Assembly (NCBI RefSeq): GCF_023380265.1
Contig: NZ_CP093366.1
Span: forward strand, 1,178,001 to 1,242,000
Direction of reading: 5' to 3'
Source: Bombilactobacillus folatiphilus
Lineage (GTDB): Bacteria; Bacillota; Bacilli; Lactobacillales; Lactobacillaceae
DNA length: 64,000 nt
The notes below the pieces were generated by a model. That model made no database searches, was not told the DNA's origin, and saw only the letters and a program-made list of their open reading frames with translations. Made by a program: the position numbers and the translations under genes. This document shows, one piece after another, positions 45,351 to 54,788 of this stretch; the first letter of the stretch is position 1, and each line of letters starts with the position of its first letter.

Positions 45351-46511
45351 ATTTTTGCGCCAATGATTAGAAATTACGTTAAAACATCCAAAAGCTACAA
45401 TAAGCACTACAATACACAAAGCAAACAGCCAATGATAATTTAATTGACTAATTACTACTGCACCAAAAATCGGTCCGAGTGCTTTCCCAGCTGCTGTAAA
45501 CATCTGAACTTGGCTTTGAAAATAACCACTCATTTGCGGCGGAGTTTTGGCCGCCACCCAACTAGAGATGCCGGGATACAACAGAATTTCGCCCAAGGTC
45601 AAAATTCCCATCGCAACAAAATAACCAATATATTGACGATTGCCCAACAAAAAGACAAACGAACCAATAAAGAGTATCAAACCAACGTTTAACCGCGCTC
45701 GCAAATGCGTCATCAAAAAGTGATCAAAATGCGTTATAAACGGCTGGTAAATGACAATCACAATTGCGTTAAAGGTCCAAAGTAAACTATAATCTTTGAC
45801 CTGATAGCCTTGACTCACCATAAAAGTTGACAGATTACTTTGCCATTGTGTATAAACCAGCCAAGCACATAATACGGCAATTAAAGCACCCAAGATCTTT
45901 AATTCATAACCCCGCGGACGTGTTGAAGCTTTTGCGTTTTGATTTTTAGCAGTCGAAATCTGAATTCGATAAAAACGATAAACCACAAATAAAAAGACAA
46001 TTTGCGTCAACACCGCGACAGCAAACACCACCTGAATTCCCAATGGCAAAATATAGCCGACCACCGCCGTGCCAATCACAATGCCCAAATTTAACATAAA
46101 ATAAGTAGCGTTAAAGACATAACTGGCTGGCCGCTTCGTCACATGTGTCGCGAATGAATTCTCACAAGTAGCACTAATCCCATTCGCAAAACCGGCCAAA
46201 GTAATTAAAACAGCGTAACTAGGCCAACCATGCCACAAAATCAACCCGCCTAAGGCTACAACGCTCATACTAACGCCTAACAACATCGTATAATACGGAT
46301 CCCAATGGTCAAATAAGCGACCACCAACCAGATTACCCAACATTGTCGCAATTTGATTAATACATAACACAATGGCCGCCGTTACTAAACTTTGATGAAG
46401 CGTTTCGTGCATATAAATCGTATTCAATGGCCAAATAAAGCTCATCGCAATACTCGTTACTAAAGTTCCCAATAGCAACCATTTCAAGTCAATGGTTTGT
46501 GCTCGTTTCAT
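45345..46511 (-). CDS. MFS transporter at the end of the men operon
   Basis: A 388-residue twelve-helix transporter. Motif A is GGRLFDHWDPYYTM near residue 63, NSFATHVTKRPASYVFNATYF near 118 includes the family Asn-Ser loop. It is 11 bases after menC with its own AGGAG, so it is probably co-transcribed with the men genes. Its role in quinone metabolism is not evident; a carrier of an aromatic precursor or product is one possibility. Confidence 0.82.
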   Translation of the reverse strand: MKRAQTIDLKWLLLGTLVTSIAMSFIWPLNTIYMHETLHQSLVTAAIVLCINQIATMLGNLVGGRLFDHWDPYYTMLLGVSMSVVALGGLILWHGWPSYAVLITLAGFANGISATCENSFATHVTKRPASYVFNATYFMLNLGIVIGTAVVGYILPLGIQVVFAVAVLTQIVFLFVVYRFYRIQISTAKNQNAKASTRPRGYELKILGALIAVLCAWLVYTQWQSNLSTFMVSQGYQVKDYSLLWTFNAIVIVIYQPFITHFDHFLMTHLRARLNVGLILFIGSFVFLLGNRQYIGYFVAMGILTLGEILLYPGISSWVAAKTPPQMSGYFQSQVQMFTAAGKALGPIFGAVVISQLNYHWLFALCIVVLIVAFGCFNVISNHWRKNK

Positions 46512-46522
46512 AAATTCTCCTA

Positions 46523-47632
46523 TTAATCTAAAATTGGTTGTTGTGCTAGTAAAGTTTGATACTTTGGTAATAACTCAACACCTAACCCCCATGCATCCGG
46601 CACCAATAATTGGCCGTGTGCAAAAGTTAGGCTTTCCGTATAATCCTGATCATAATAACGGGCATTGGCCGATAAATCACCCGGGAAATTAAAATTAGAC
46701 AAACTAGCTAAGGCCAAATTAGCAGCTCGACCGATGCCACCTTCTAACATACCGCCACACCACATCAAAAAATGCTGCTGTTGTTGCGCTTGAAGTAACT
46801 GTAACACGGGGGTTAGACCACCTAAGACTGCCAATTTGACACTGACAATTTGACATTGCTCTAATTGCATCGCATCTAAGGCCATTTTTACATCCACAAT
46901 CGGTTCATCAAAGCACAAGGGCGTTTGCATTTCGGATTGTAATTGCCAACTTTGGCCCCAAGCTACCGGTGAAAATGGATCTTCAATGAAAGTTAAATGC
47001 AAACGGTCAATTTCTGGGGCTAACGTTGGTGTCATCGTCAAACTACCATTTGCATCTAAAGTCAAATTAAAATCAGGCAACTGCTGGCGTAATTGCGCAA
47101 TCCGCTGCAAATCTTGATTGCCATTCACTTTTATTTTAATCCGCGAATAACCGGCAATTTGCGCTTTTCGAACCGCTTGTACTGTTTGAGGTAAATCGTG
47201 CAGCCCCACACTAACCCCCACCGGAACTTGCTGGCGTCCAGTAATCCCACTAACTTCGGCTAATAAAGCTGCCAAACTCTGATGCAACCTTTTTGCCGTC
47301 AAATCCCACACCGCCATATCAATAGCAGCTTTAGCAAAATGATTAGCTTTGACTGCTTGCATCATTTGCCAAAGCTGACGCGGGTCAGAATATTCTTGTT
47401 CTTTAATTAAGGGCCACAAAAAATTTTGTAAAATGTAACAGGAAGTTACTTGCGTTTCGGCCGTGTAAAATGGTGTCGCAAAAGCTTCAATTTCTCCATA
47501 ACCCCAATTGCCCAGTTCATCACCCAGTGCTACTAAAGTCACTGGCCGTTGACGCATCGTTTCATGTGCCGAAGCAAAAGGTTGTTTTAAGGATAAATTG
47601 ATCGGCAATAATTTTAGTTTCTTAATTTGCAT
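46523..47632 (-). CDS. menC: o-Succinylbenzoate synthase
   Basis: Dehydrates SHCHC to o-succinylbenzoate in menaquinone synthesis; enolase superfamily, 369 residues. Catalytic KxK is in SRIKIKVN near 163, metal ligands are in LTLDANGS near 190, FIEDPFS near 215 and FDEPIVD near 240, and the second Lys is in SVKLAVLGG near 263. Its ATG overlaps the end of menH by 11 bases. Confidence 0.92.
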   Translation of the reverse strand: MQIKKLKLLPINLSLKQPFASAHETMRQRPVTLVALGDELGNWGYGEIEAFATPFYTAETQVTSCYILQNFLWPLIKEQEYSDPRQLWQMMQAVKANHFAKAAIDMAVWDLTAKRLHQSLAALLAEVSGITGRQQVPVGVSVGLHDLPQTVQAVRKAQIAGYSRIKIKVNGNQDLQRIAQLRQQLPDFNLTLDANGSLTMTPTLAPEIDRLHLTFIEDPFSPVAWGQSWQLQSEMQTPLCFDEPIVDVKMALDAMQLEQCQIVSVKLAVLGGLTPVLQLLQAQQQQHFLMWCGGMLEGGIGRAANLALASLSNFNFPGDLSANARYYDQDYTESLTFAHGQLLVPDAWGLGVELLPKYQTLLAQQPILD

Positions 47633-48431
47633 GGACTAACCGCTCCAAAATCATCTGATAAATCTGCGGCTGCTCTAAATGAACATTGTGCCCAGCGTTG
47701 GCCACGACTAAGCGTTGAACAATCGGCAATTGGTGCGCCATTTGAGCTGTTAAACGTTGAAATTTCACATCTTTTTGTCCAGCAATTAAAGTAACTGGTA
47801 CTCGCAAATTTTGCAGACGTGGCCAAAAATTCGGCATCGTGCCCGTGCCCATTCCCTCTAAACTTGCGGCTAACGCTAACGGATCTTGAGCTAAACGTTG
47901 CTGTCGAATTCGAACTTGCAACTGTGTAGGTAACTGTTTTTGTGATTCGAACAACGGTAATTGTTCCCAAGCATCCACGAATTGAACTAACGGTTCAGTC
48001 CGCAATTTTTGTGCCAATAAAGCATCATGTTGCTGTCGCTGTTGGCGTTGCTGTGGTGTTTTCAACCCAGCGGTACTACTTTCCAAAATTAAATTTTCGA
48101 TGTGCTCTGGATACATCAAGGCATAACCCAAAGCTAAGCGTCCGCCCATTGAATAACCAACTAAATTAATGGCTTGTGTTCCGACTAGTGTTTGCAACAA
48201 TGCTGCTAACTGTGCTATTTGCTGTGCCATTTGATACGGGGCTGCAGAAGCCACTTTATTGGTCTGACCATGTCCTAATAAATCGACAGTCCAACATGTG
48301 CCTGGCAGTTTTTCACTAATTTGGGCAAAATCGTGCCCACTGCCCATAAAACCATGCCAAAAGACCCAATGCGGTTGGCCCTGACCACTTTTTTGTACAA
48401 AAAAGGTGTGTTTTCCAATCTTAACTTGCAT
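47622..48431 (-). CDS. menH: SHCHC synthase, alpha/beta hydrolase
   Basis: Releases pyruvate from SEPHCHC to give SHCHC; 269 residues, alpha/beta-hydrolase fold. The nucleophile Ser is in VGYSMGGRLA near 92, the acid is Asp in AGQKDVKF near 218, and His is in NAGHNVHLEQP near 246. FWHGFMGSGHDF near 24-35 forms the oxyanion hole. Overlaps menD by 11 bases and menC by 11 bases: strong coupling. The start ATG at 48431 is used. Confidence 0.9.
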   Translation of the reverse strand: MQVKIGKHTFFVQKSGQGQPHWVFWHGFMGSGHDFAQISEKLPGTCWTVDLLGHGQTNKVASAAPYQMAQQIAQLAALLQTLVGTQAINLVGYSMGGRLALGYALMYPEHIENLILESSTAGLKTPQQRQQRQQHDALLAQKLRTEPLVQFVDAWEQLPLFESQKQLPTQLQVRIRQQRLAQDPLALAASLEGMGTGTMPNFWPRLQNLRVPVTLIAGQKDVKFQRLTAQMAHQLPIVQRLVVANAGHNVHLEQPQIYQMILERLVHAN

Positions 48432-50139
48432 GTATCATTTTCTCCAAAAATTGCGTCACCGCTTGCTTAATTTGTGCATCAATCTGCGTTAATGTTGACC
48501 GCTGGGTGGCCACTTCAATTAAAGTCAAACCAGAATGTTCTTGTCGCAATAATTGCGCCAATTGAACTTGATCTTGCGCCAAATAATATTGCCCACCAAA
48601 TAATTGCGCTACATCTTGCACTTTATAATGCAGGGGTGTGCCGAATACTTTTTCAAATTGCGTCGGTTCTTGGGCTTGTGGCAAAAATGAAAAAATGCCA
48701 CCACCTTGGTTATTTTGCACAATAATTGTTAACTGTAACTGTTCTTGGCGTGCTAACATCAAGCCCGTCAAATCATGGAAAAAAGCTAAATCGCCAACAT
48801 ACAAATAAGAATTTTGACTGCGTTGGCTAGCCATCCCTAACGCTGTCGAATTAATCCCATCAATTCCGTTAGCACCACGATTTGCTAACACTAATTGCGG
48901 CGTTTTTGGGTGAAAATAATCATCAACTTCCCGAATTGGCATCGAATTGCTGACAAATAAAGCCGCATCGCTCGGTAAATTCTGACCTAAAGTCCATGCC
49001 ACTTGCGGTTCGGTAAGTGTGGCTGATAGCTCCACGACTTGCTCTAAAACTTGCTTGAGCGCTTGATCTAATTTTGACCAGTGCTGCAGCCACTTCACAT
49101 CTGCCGCTCCCACAGACAAATAAGGCAAAACCTGTGCTGGTGTCAACGCCACTGCAACCCTTGTATTCAAGGTATGATCTAACTGCGCCCGGTCGGCATC
49201 TAAATAAACGATAGGAATTGTAGTTTGTGCTAACCATTGACTCAACGCCGCCGAAACCGGAGTTGCTCCCAGCCGCAAAATCACCTCAGGTTGTAATTGT
49301 TGCTCCCACAGATCGGCCATTTGAAAGAGCCAATCTTCCGTCGTCAAAACACTGGGATAACCACGCAACGAACTCAATGGATCCGCTAATAATGGCCAGT
49401 TCATCTTTTGCGCAAATTGTTGAATAACTTGCGCATTTTTGGCATTGGGTCCAGCAATAATCAAACCTTTTTTACCAGAAAGCAACGTTTCTAACTTGGT
49501 TAACAATGTTTGATCTGCTCTTTGACCTTCCCATTGTTGGGCTACTACCATGGATTTCAGCGTCAAATCACCATCTGTAGCTGGCAATAAAGGCTTGCGC
49601 AACGGCAAATTGAGCTGTACAGGACCCTTGGGACTTTGCAGCGCCGTGTGTACCGCTTTTTGCGCGATATAACCAAAATATTTTTGGGTCGCTACTGGTA
49701 AATCAGGACGCGGTGTCGGCAACTGATATGAAGCTTTCACTTGCTGTCCATAAAAATTAGCCTGCGTTAAAGTTTGCGGAGCGCCCACTTGCTGCAATTC
49801 TTGCGGTCGATCAGTGGTCAAAACGATTAAGGGAATATTGCTGGCATAAGCTTCACAAATAGCGGGATAATAATTAGCCGCTGCCGTGCCCGATGTACAA
49901 ACTAACAACACAGCGTGCTGACTTGTTTTGGCTATTCCTAAACCCATAAACGCCGCGGAACGTTCATCAACATCTATGTGCAAATTGAGTTGCTGCTGAT
50001 CTGCTAATTTTCCCAATAAAATAGCCACTGGCGTCGATCTTGAACCCGGTGACAAAACCACATCTTTGATGCCTGTTTGTAATAAAGTTGCCAATAAAGG
50101 GGTTAATTGTTGTGTTAAATAGGACTGACCTAAAGTCAT
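48421..50139 (-). CDS. menD: SEPHCHC synthase (MenD)
   Basis: ThDP-dependent enzyme that adds the C4 unit from 2-oxoglutarate to isochorismate; 572 residues, Mg and ThDP. Domains: PYR (residues 1-170) with the catalytic Glu region DVDERSAAFMGLG near 57, a central domain, and PP with the ThDP motif GDLAFFHDLTG near 434 and NNQGGGIFSFLPQA near 465. The longer open frame starts at 50145, but GGAAG is two bases from that ATG and eight from ATG 50139, so 50139 is preferred. Confidence 0.94.
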   Translation of the reverse strand: MTLGQSYLTQQLTPLLATLLQTGIKDVVLSPGSRSTPVAILLGKLADQQQLNLHIDVDERSAAFMGLGIAKTSQHAVLLVCTSGTAAANYYPAICEAYASNIPLIVLTTDRPQELQQVGAPQTLTQANFYGQQVKASYQLPTPRPDLPVATQKYFGYIAQKAVHTALQSPKGPVQLNLPLRKPLLPATDGDLTLKSMVVAQQWEGQRADQTLLTKLETLLSGKKGLIIAGPNAKNAQVIQQFAQKMNWPLLADPLSSLRGYPSVLTTEDWLFQMADLWEQQLQPEVILRLGATPVSAALSQWLAQTTIPIVYLDADRAQLDHTLNTRVAVALTPAQVLPYLSVGAADVKWLQHWSKLDQALKQVLEQVVELSATLTEPQVAWTLGQNLPSDAALFVSNSMPIREVDDYFHPKTPQLVLANRGANGIDGINSTALGMASQRSQNSYLYVGDLAFFHDLTGLMLARQEQLQLTIIVQNNQGGGIFSFLPQAQEPTQFEKVFGTPLHYKVQDVAQLFGGQYYLAQDQVQLAQLLRQEHSGLTLIEVATQRSTLTQIDAQIKQAVTQFLEKMIHAS

Positions 50140-50165
50140 GAACATTACTTCCTTATTATTAAAAA

Positions 50166-51443
50166 TTAGTGCGTTAAAGCTTGATATAACGATTGGAGTT
50201 TTGCGCCAGTTTCCCTAAATTCAGTTACAGGATCAGAATCAGCTACGATACCGGCACCCGCAAAAAAACTTAATTGTTGCTGCTGCACAAGTGCACTACG
50301 AATCCCCACTGCAAATTCACCCGTTTGTTGCGCTGACAAATAGCCAATGGGAGCACCAAACAAACCGCGCGCTTGCGTTTCTACTTTTCGAATCCAAGCA
50401 ACGGCTTGGGCCTGTGGGAAGCCACCCAATGCCGGTGTGGGATGTAAACGTTCGATAATTGTTAATGGTCGAACTAATCCTCTTCCCGTGATGGGTGTCC
50501 ACAAATGCTGCAAATTAGCAGTCGCTAAAATTTGCGGTTGACTGGGGGCTTGCACTTGTAAGTTGGCCTGCTGCAACACGCTTTTAATGCCTTGAACTAC
50601 TATATCATGCTCTTGGCGATTTTTAACGTCTTGCAGTAATTGTTTGGCTAGTTGTTTGGCTTTTACAGCGTCCAAATCATTTGCCGTTGTCCCCGCGACT
50701 GCTCCCGTTTGCACCAAATTTGGTAAAAATTTGGCCAAGCGTTCCGGTGTGATACTGATAAATTGGACATCTCGTGTCTGCAACAAAATATGGTAGCCAG
50801 GTTGCGTCAAACTCAAATGCAGCCAAACGGCCACCCAGTTAACCTGTGCTGTCTGCTGTGCCATTGCTGTACGTGCCAACACAACTTTTTGAAAGTGTTG
50901 TTGTTGAATGGCAGCCACTGTTTGAGCCACGCTATCTTGCCATTGCGCAGTTTTTTGTTCTTGATAATTACCTAATTCTAACGTTTGTGGCTGCAACTCT
51001 GCTAATTGCAGAATTTGCGCCATCATTGGCTCAAGAGCGCTATCATCTGCAGCGATCAACGTGACTTGCCATTGATCTTCCGTTTCAACAAAACTAACTT
51101 GCGGAATATACGCAATTCCCTGTTGAAAAGTCCCCCATTGCCCATTACGCGCATCTTCGGAGTCAAACAAAAAGCTCCCTACTAATTTCACATCTTGCCA
51201 AGTGCTAGATGCAGTTAATTGGAAACTTGCTTGCGCTTGTCGTAACAAATCTTGCGCTACTGCAAATGAAGCAATTGTTCCTGGTTCAACTTGCAAAACT
51301 TGACCGGCGGTGAGTAATTGTTGCGTCTGTGCGGCATTTTCCCACAAGAAAAGATCCTCTTGAATACTCAACCATTGCAAAATTTGCGAACGTTTGATTG
51401 CTGGAGGTAATTTTTGTGTATAAACTGTTAATTGTGTCATCAT
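50166..51443 (-). CDS. menF: Isochorismate synthase
   Basis: Converts chorismate to isochorismate, the first committed step of menaquinone synthesis; 425 residues. The chorismate-binding fold shows HPTPALGGFPQAQA near 330 and GEFAVGIRSAL near 375 (catalytic Glu/Lys set). The motif VVLARTAMA near 185 is also present. It is first in the order menF-menD-menH-menC; a terminator separates it from marR, and a possible own promoter region is short. The same enzyme family also makes siderophore precursors, but the men genes fix its role. Confidence 0.93.
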   Translation of the reverse strand: MMTQLTVYTQKLPPAIKRSQILQWLSIQEDLFLWENAAQTQQLLTAGQVLQVEPGTIASFAVAQDLLRQAQASFQLTASSTWQDVKLVGSFLFDSEDARNGQWGTFQQGIAYIPQVSFVETEDQWQVTLIAADDSALEPMMAQILQLAELQPQTLELGNYQEQKTAQWQDSVAQTVAAIQQQHFQKVVLARTAMAQQTAQVNWVAVWLHLSLTQPGYHILLQTRDVQFISITPERLAKFLPNLVQTGAVAGTTANDLDAVKAKQLAKQLLQDVKNRQEHDIVVQGIKSVLQQANLQVQAPSQPQILATANLQHLWTPITGRGLVRPLTIIERLHPTPALGGFPQAQAVAWIRKVETQARGLFGAPIGYLSAQQTGEFAVGIRSALVQQQQLSFFAGAGIVADSDPVTEFRETGAKLQSLYQALTH

Positions 51444-51468
51444 TTTCTCTTTCGTCTACTTATCTTAT

Positions 51469-51505
51469 TGAAAAAGTTGAAAGTCTTTACACAACTTCAA
51501 CTTTC
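51469..51505 (-). terminator. Terminator between marR and menF
   Basis: On the minus strand AAAGTTGAA pairs with TTCAACTTT around a loop of about 14 bases, followed by TTTTTC. The first arm overlaps the marR stop codon. It must reduce, not fully block, read-through into menF unless menF has its own promoter. Confidence 0.65.
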
Positions 51506-51952
51506 TTTTTTAGATCGCTGAATTAATTCTTGCGCAATTTTCCTTAACGTCGGTTCAAATAACGAATCATCATTAACTTGATTAAAATCAAGCCGATCTT
51601 GCCACCACTGATTCCGAATCAATTCCACTTGGGATAAAATTTGGCACCCTTGTGGCGTCAACGAAATAATATTGTGCGCGTGATTTTGATCTGACACTTG
51701 TTGTGTCACATAGGACATTGCTTTCAAATGCCGGATTTCCCGCGTGATTTGTCCCTTACTAATTAATAAAGTTTTCGCAATAAAATTCTGATTTTGCGGA
51801 CCTGTTTTACATAACAAGACCAAAATATAAGCGCTGGTCGCATTCAAATGTAATTTTTGATAGGACGCATGCGTCTCGTGTAAAAACGCACGGTGAATTA
51901 CCGAAAAATATTGGGCTAAATCCCCTGGATAAAAATTATCCGTCATCATCAT
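51497..51952 (-). CDS. MarR family regulator
   Basis: A winged-helix repressor of 151 residues. HTH region NFIAKTLLISKGQITREIRHL near residues 55-75 (given by position) and the wing near 85-95 (VSDQNHAHNIISLT). It is divergent from the AEC gene with a 221-base region holding several TTCAC/GTGAA sites. Such proteins respond to small phenolic or organic ligands. Three tandem ATGs make the exact start uncertain. Confidence 0.87.
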   Translation of the reverse strand: MMMTDNFYPGDLAQYFSVIHRAFLHETHASYQKLHLNATSAYILVLLCKTGPQNQNFIAKTLLISKGQITREIRHLKAMSYVTQQVSDQNHAHNIISLTPQGCQILSQVELIRNQWWQDRLDFNQVNDDSLFEPTLRKIAQELIQRSKKES

Positions 51953-52056
51953 TACCTACCTTTTCAATTAGTTTAACAGATTTTTAATTCTTCTTTTACG
52001 ATTTTAGCTGCTAACGCCCGTGTCATCAAATTTGCGTCACTTTTTTTGAATATTTA

Positions 52057-52139
52057 TTCACTAATTTATGTGAACAAATTCCTAAAATGTAATTGACAAA
52101 CTATTCACATAGTATTATGGTTGCTTTGTGAACGTTCAC
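52057..52139 (+). promoter_or_regulatory. Promoter and operator array for the AEC-als-adh operon
   Basis: -35 TTGACA (52093-52098), 17-base spacer, weak -10 TATGGT (52116-52121). Around it are repeated half-sites: TTCAC-N8-GTGAA (52057-52074), TTCACA (52104-52109, inside the spacer) and a perfect 12-bp palindrome GTGAACGTTCAC (52128-52139). The last overlaps the transcription start. The divergent MarR protein is the most likely binder. Sequence is direct; binding is inferred. Confidence 0.68.
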
Positions 52140-52173
52140 TACTTAACTTTTCAATACAAAGGAGATGACCCAA

Positions 52174-53097
52174 GTGATTTCTACGTTAATCAGCGCATTA
52201 CTGCCAGTAGTTGTCACTTTAATGCTTGGCTATTTTGCAGGCTTTCGGCAAGATTTTAATGGTGACAGCGCCGCCGAAATTAATAAATTAGTCATGAATT
52301 ATACCTTACCGTTGAGTTTATTCGGCGGAATTATTGCAACTAATGGTCAAATTTTGTTAAAAAATATTCAAGTTGCTTTATGGATTTTCATTGGTATGGT
52401 TGGCGGATATGTAATTGTTCTATTAGTTTTACTTTACTTATTCAAAAACAAACTTTCCATTGCTGCTTTGAGGACTTTAGCAATTACAGGACCCGCGATT
52501 CCTTTCGTCGGACCAACTGTTCTGGGAGCCCTTTTTCCAGCAAAAAGTGCTTTATTAGTCTCAATCGGTGGCTTAGTCATGAATATTATTCAAGTCCCGT
52601 TGACGGTTATTTTATTATCCAGTCAATCCAAACAAAAAATTAGCCTTGGTACCAATTTAAAAAATGCGTTCAAAAAACCGGTGGTTTGGGCACCCATTTT
52701 AGCCTTTATCTTGGTTATCTGTGGCCTAACTATTTCCCCTGACTGGGAACGTTGTTTCTCCGTGTTGGGTCAAGCAACTGGCGGCTTAGCACTCTTTTCT
52801 TCAGGAATCGTCCTCTTTGAAAAGAAGCCCAAATTGTCACTCCCCGTCTGGGCCAATACTCTAACCAAAATTATCATCATTCCACTAGTGATGTACGCTC
52901 TTATGAAAGTTTGTCACGTGGCACCACAAACTTTACGCGAATCGTTGGTCTCCTTAGGCATTCCAACCGCCGCCATTTGCACGATTTTTGCCAATCAATA
53001 TCAACTCGCCGAACGTGAAATGGCTTCAACTTTGTTCTTAAGTACTGTTTTGTCAGTTTTCACCTTAGGTTTCATCATTGTTTTCTTAGGCATCTAA
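52174..53097 (+). CDS. AEC-family carrier (auxin/malate-type permease)
   Basis: A ten-helix transporter of the AEC family, 307 residues. The start is a GTG at 52174: the upstream ATG (52165) directly abuts the AAAGGAG, whereas the GTG is nine bases downstream. Family features: MLGYFAGFRQDF near 20, NKLVMNYTLPLSLFGGI near 40, and an ITGPAIPFVGPTVLGAL segment near 108. Members carry malate, citrate or other organic acids. It heads an operon with a ThDP enzyme and an Fe-ADH, so it probably imports an organic acid for them or exports their product. Confidence 0.87.
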   Translation: MISTLISALLPVVVTLMLGYFAGFRQDFNGDSAAEINKLVMNYTLPLSLFGGIIATNGQILLKNIQVALWIFIGMVGGYVIVLLVLLYLFKNKLSIAALRTLAITGPAIPFVGPTVLGALFPAKSALLVSIGGLVMNIIQVPLTVILLSSQSKQKISLGTNLKNAFKKPVVWAPILAFILVICGLTISPDWERCFSVLGQATGGLALFSSGIVLFEKKPKLSLPVWANTLTKIIIIPLVMYALMKVCHVAPQTLRESLVSLGIPTAAICTIFANQYQLAEREMASTLFLSTVLSVFTLGFIIVFLGI

Positions 53098-53121
53098 ATT
53101 TAATAAAGGAGAGTAAGACTT

Positions 53122-54765
53122 ATGAATATTGCTCAACAAATTGTTCAGATTTTAGAAGATCGGGGTGTGAAATATGTTTTTGGTATTCCCGGTGAAGAAA
53201 ATATTCGCATCGTGGACGCCATTCACGACTCAGACAAAATTCAATTCATTTTAGTTCGTCACGAACAAGGTGCTTCATTCATGGCTGACGTATACGGTCG
53301 CTTGACCGGCCAACCTGGTGTTGCCACCGCCACTTTAGGACCGGGAGCAATTAATTTGCTTTTAGGAGTAGCTGATGCTAAAACTAATTCCACACCACTG
53401 ATCGCTATTACCGCGCAAGGCGGCTTGAACCGAATTTATAAAGAATCCCATCAAGTCATTGATTTACGCGCGATGTTTCAACCGGTAACCAAGTGGTCCG
53501 AAAATGTTTATGCAGCTAACGCAACACCCGAAATTGTCAATAAAGCGTTCAATCAAGCCGTTAATGGGCGTCCCGGTCCCGTTTATTTAGGCATTCCGCA
53601 AGATATTGAACCAATGCCAGCTGTCCCTGCCATTGCTAAAACAGCTTCCACACCGGCTAACTTGACCGTGCCCCAAACACCTGATTTACAACGCGCAGCG
53701 CAAATTATTAAAAAGGCTCAGCATCCTATCGCATTAATCGGTATGGGTGTGATCCGCGATCACGCTAGCGAAGAAGTTAATAACTTCATCAAACAAACCA
53801 ATTTGCCGGCAGCAACGACCTTCATGGGTAAAGGCGCCATTGATGATCGCTTACCATCATCTTTAGGGGTGATCGGTTTTATGCGGCATGATTATGAAAA
53901 CTTTGCATACGATCAAGCTGATGTTATTTTGACCATTGGTTATGAGTTATCTGAGTTTGACCCGAATCGAATCAATCCCGATGGTGATAAACAAATTATC
54001 CACCTCAATGATTTTCAAGAAGACACAGATGCTCATTATACTGTGAGTCAAAACTTAATTGGTAATTTGCAAGCAACGGTGCCGCTATTACAAGAACAGT
54101 TATCTGATTTTCAAGCTCAAGACCTCAAACCAGCAATCAAAGACGCTGTGCAAGCTGAATTAACCACGGGCCAACAAGAAAGTCAAGTTCCATTAACCCC
54201 CCAACAAATTGTCACGGCCACACGCGAAGCCGTCGATGATCAAGGAATTGTTTTGGTGGATACGGGTGCATTGAAAATGTGGATGGCACGCTTATATCAG
54301 ACGTATACGCCCAATTCGGCATTGATTGATAACGGCTTATCCACAATGTCTTGGACTTTACCCGGAGCTATCGGTGCCAAGTTGGCATGTCCTGATAAAA
54401 ATATTTTGGCAGTGATGGGCGATGGTAGTTTCATGATGAATTCCCAAGAATTAGAAACCGCCGTTCGTTATCATGTGCCGATGACCAATCTGGTGTGGGT
54501 CGATCAAGCTTACGGTTTGATTAAATGGAAGATGGATATGGAAATGGAGCATCATTCTGAAGTTGATTTTCACAATCCTGATTTGATTAGTTATGCCAAA
54601 TCATTTGGTGCTAACGCTCATATGGTTCAAAGTCGTGCTGATTTAGTTCAAACTTTGAAAACGAGTCTCACCAATCAACAAGTGAACGTCATTATTTGCC
54701 CGGTTGATTATTCCGAAAATATGAAATTAATCAACAAACTAGGTAAAGTCACGATTTCATTATAA
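53122..54765 (+). CDS. Acetolactate synthase-like ThDP enzyme (AlsS type)
   Basis: 547 residues, in the order PYR, FAD-like and PP domains. It aligns along its length with catabolic acetolactate synthases: catalytic Glu in VRHEQGASFMADVYGRLTG near 47-65, the SHQVIDLRAMFQPVTKWS region near 112, ThDP motif GDGSFMMNSQELE near 434 and the C-terminal PVDYSENMKLIN. Substrate-site residues differ, with YGLIKWKMD in place of YDMVAFQQ, so the donor or acceptor may not be pyruvate. Located between an AEC carrier and a 4-hydroxybutyrate dehydrogenase-like enzyme. Good call for the family, open for the reaction. Confidence 0.8.
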   Translation: MNIAQQIVQILEDRGVKYVFGIPGEENIRIVDAIHDSDKIQFILVRHEQGASFMADVYGRLTGQPGVATATLGPGAINLLLGVADAKTNSTPLIAITAQGGLNRIYKESHQVIDLRAMFQPVTKWSENVYAANATPEIVNKAFNQAVNGRPGPVYLGIPQDIEPMPAVPAIAKTASTPANLTVPQTPDLQRAAQIIKKAQHPIALIGMGVIRDHASEEVNNFIKQTNLPAATTFMGKGAIDDRLPSSLGVIGFMRHDYENFAYDQADVILTIGYELSEFDPNRINPDGDKQIIHLNDFQEDTDAHYTVSQNLIGNLQATVPLLQEQLSDFQAQDLKPAIKDAVQAELTTGQQESQVPLTPQQIVTATREAVDDQGIVLVDTGALKMWMARLYQTYTPNSALIDNGLSTMSWTLPGAIGAKLACPDKNILAVMGDGSFMMNSQELETAVRYHVPMTNLVWVDQAYGLIKWKMDMEMEHHSEVDFHNPDLISYAKSFGANAHMVQSRADLVQTLKTSLTNQQVNVIICPVDYSENMKLINKLGKVTISL

Positions 54766-54788
54766 TTACAGAAAGCAGGTTTTTCCCT

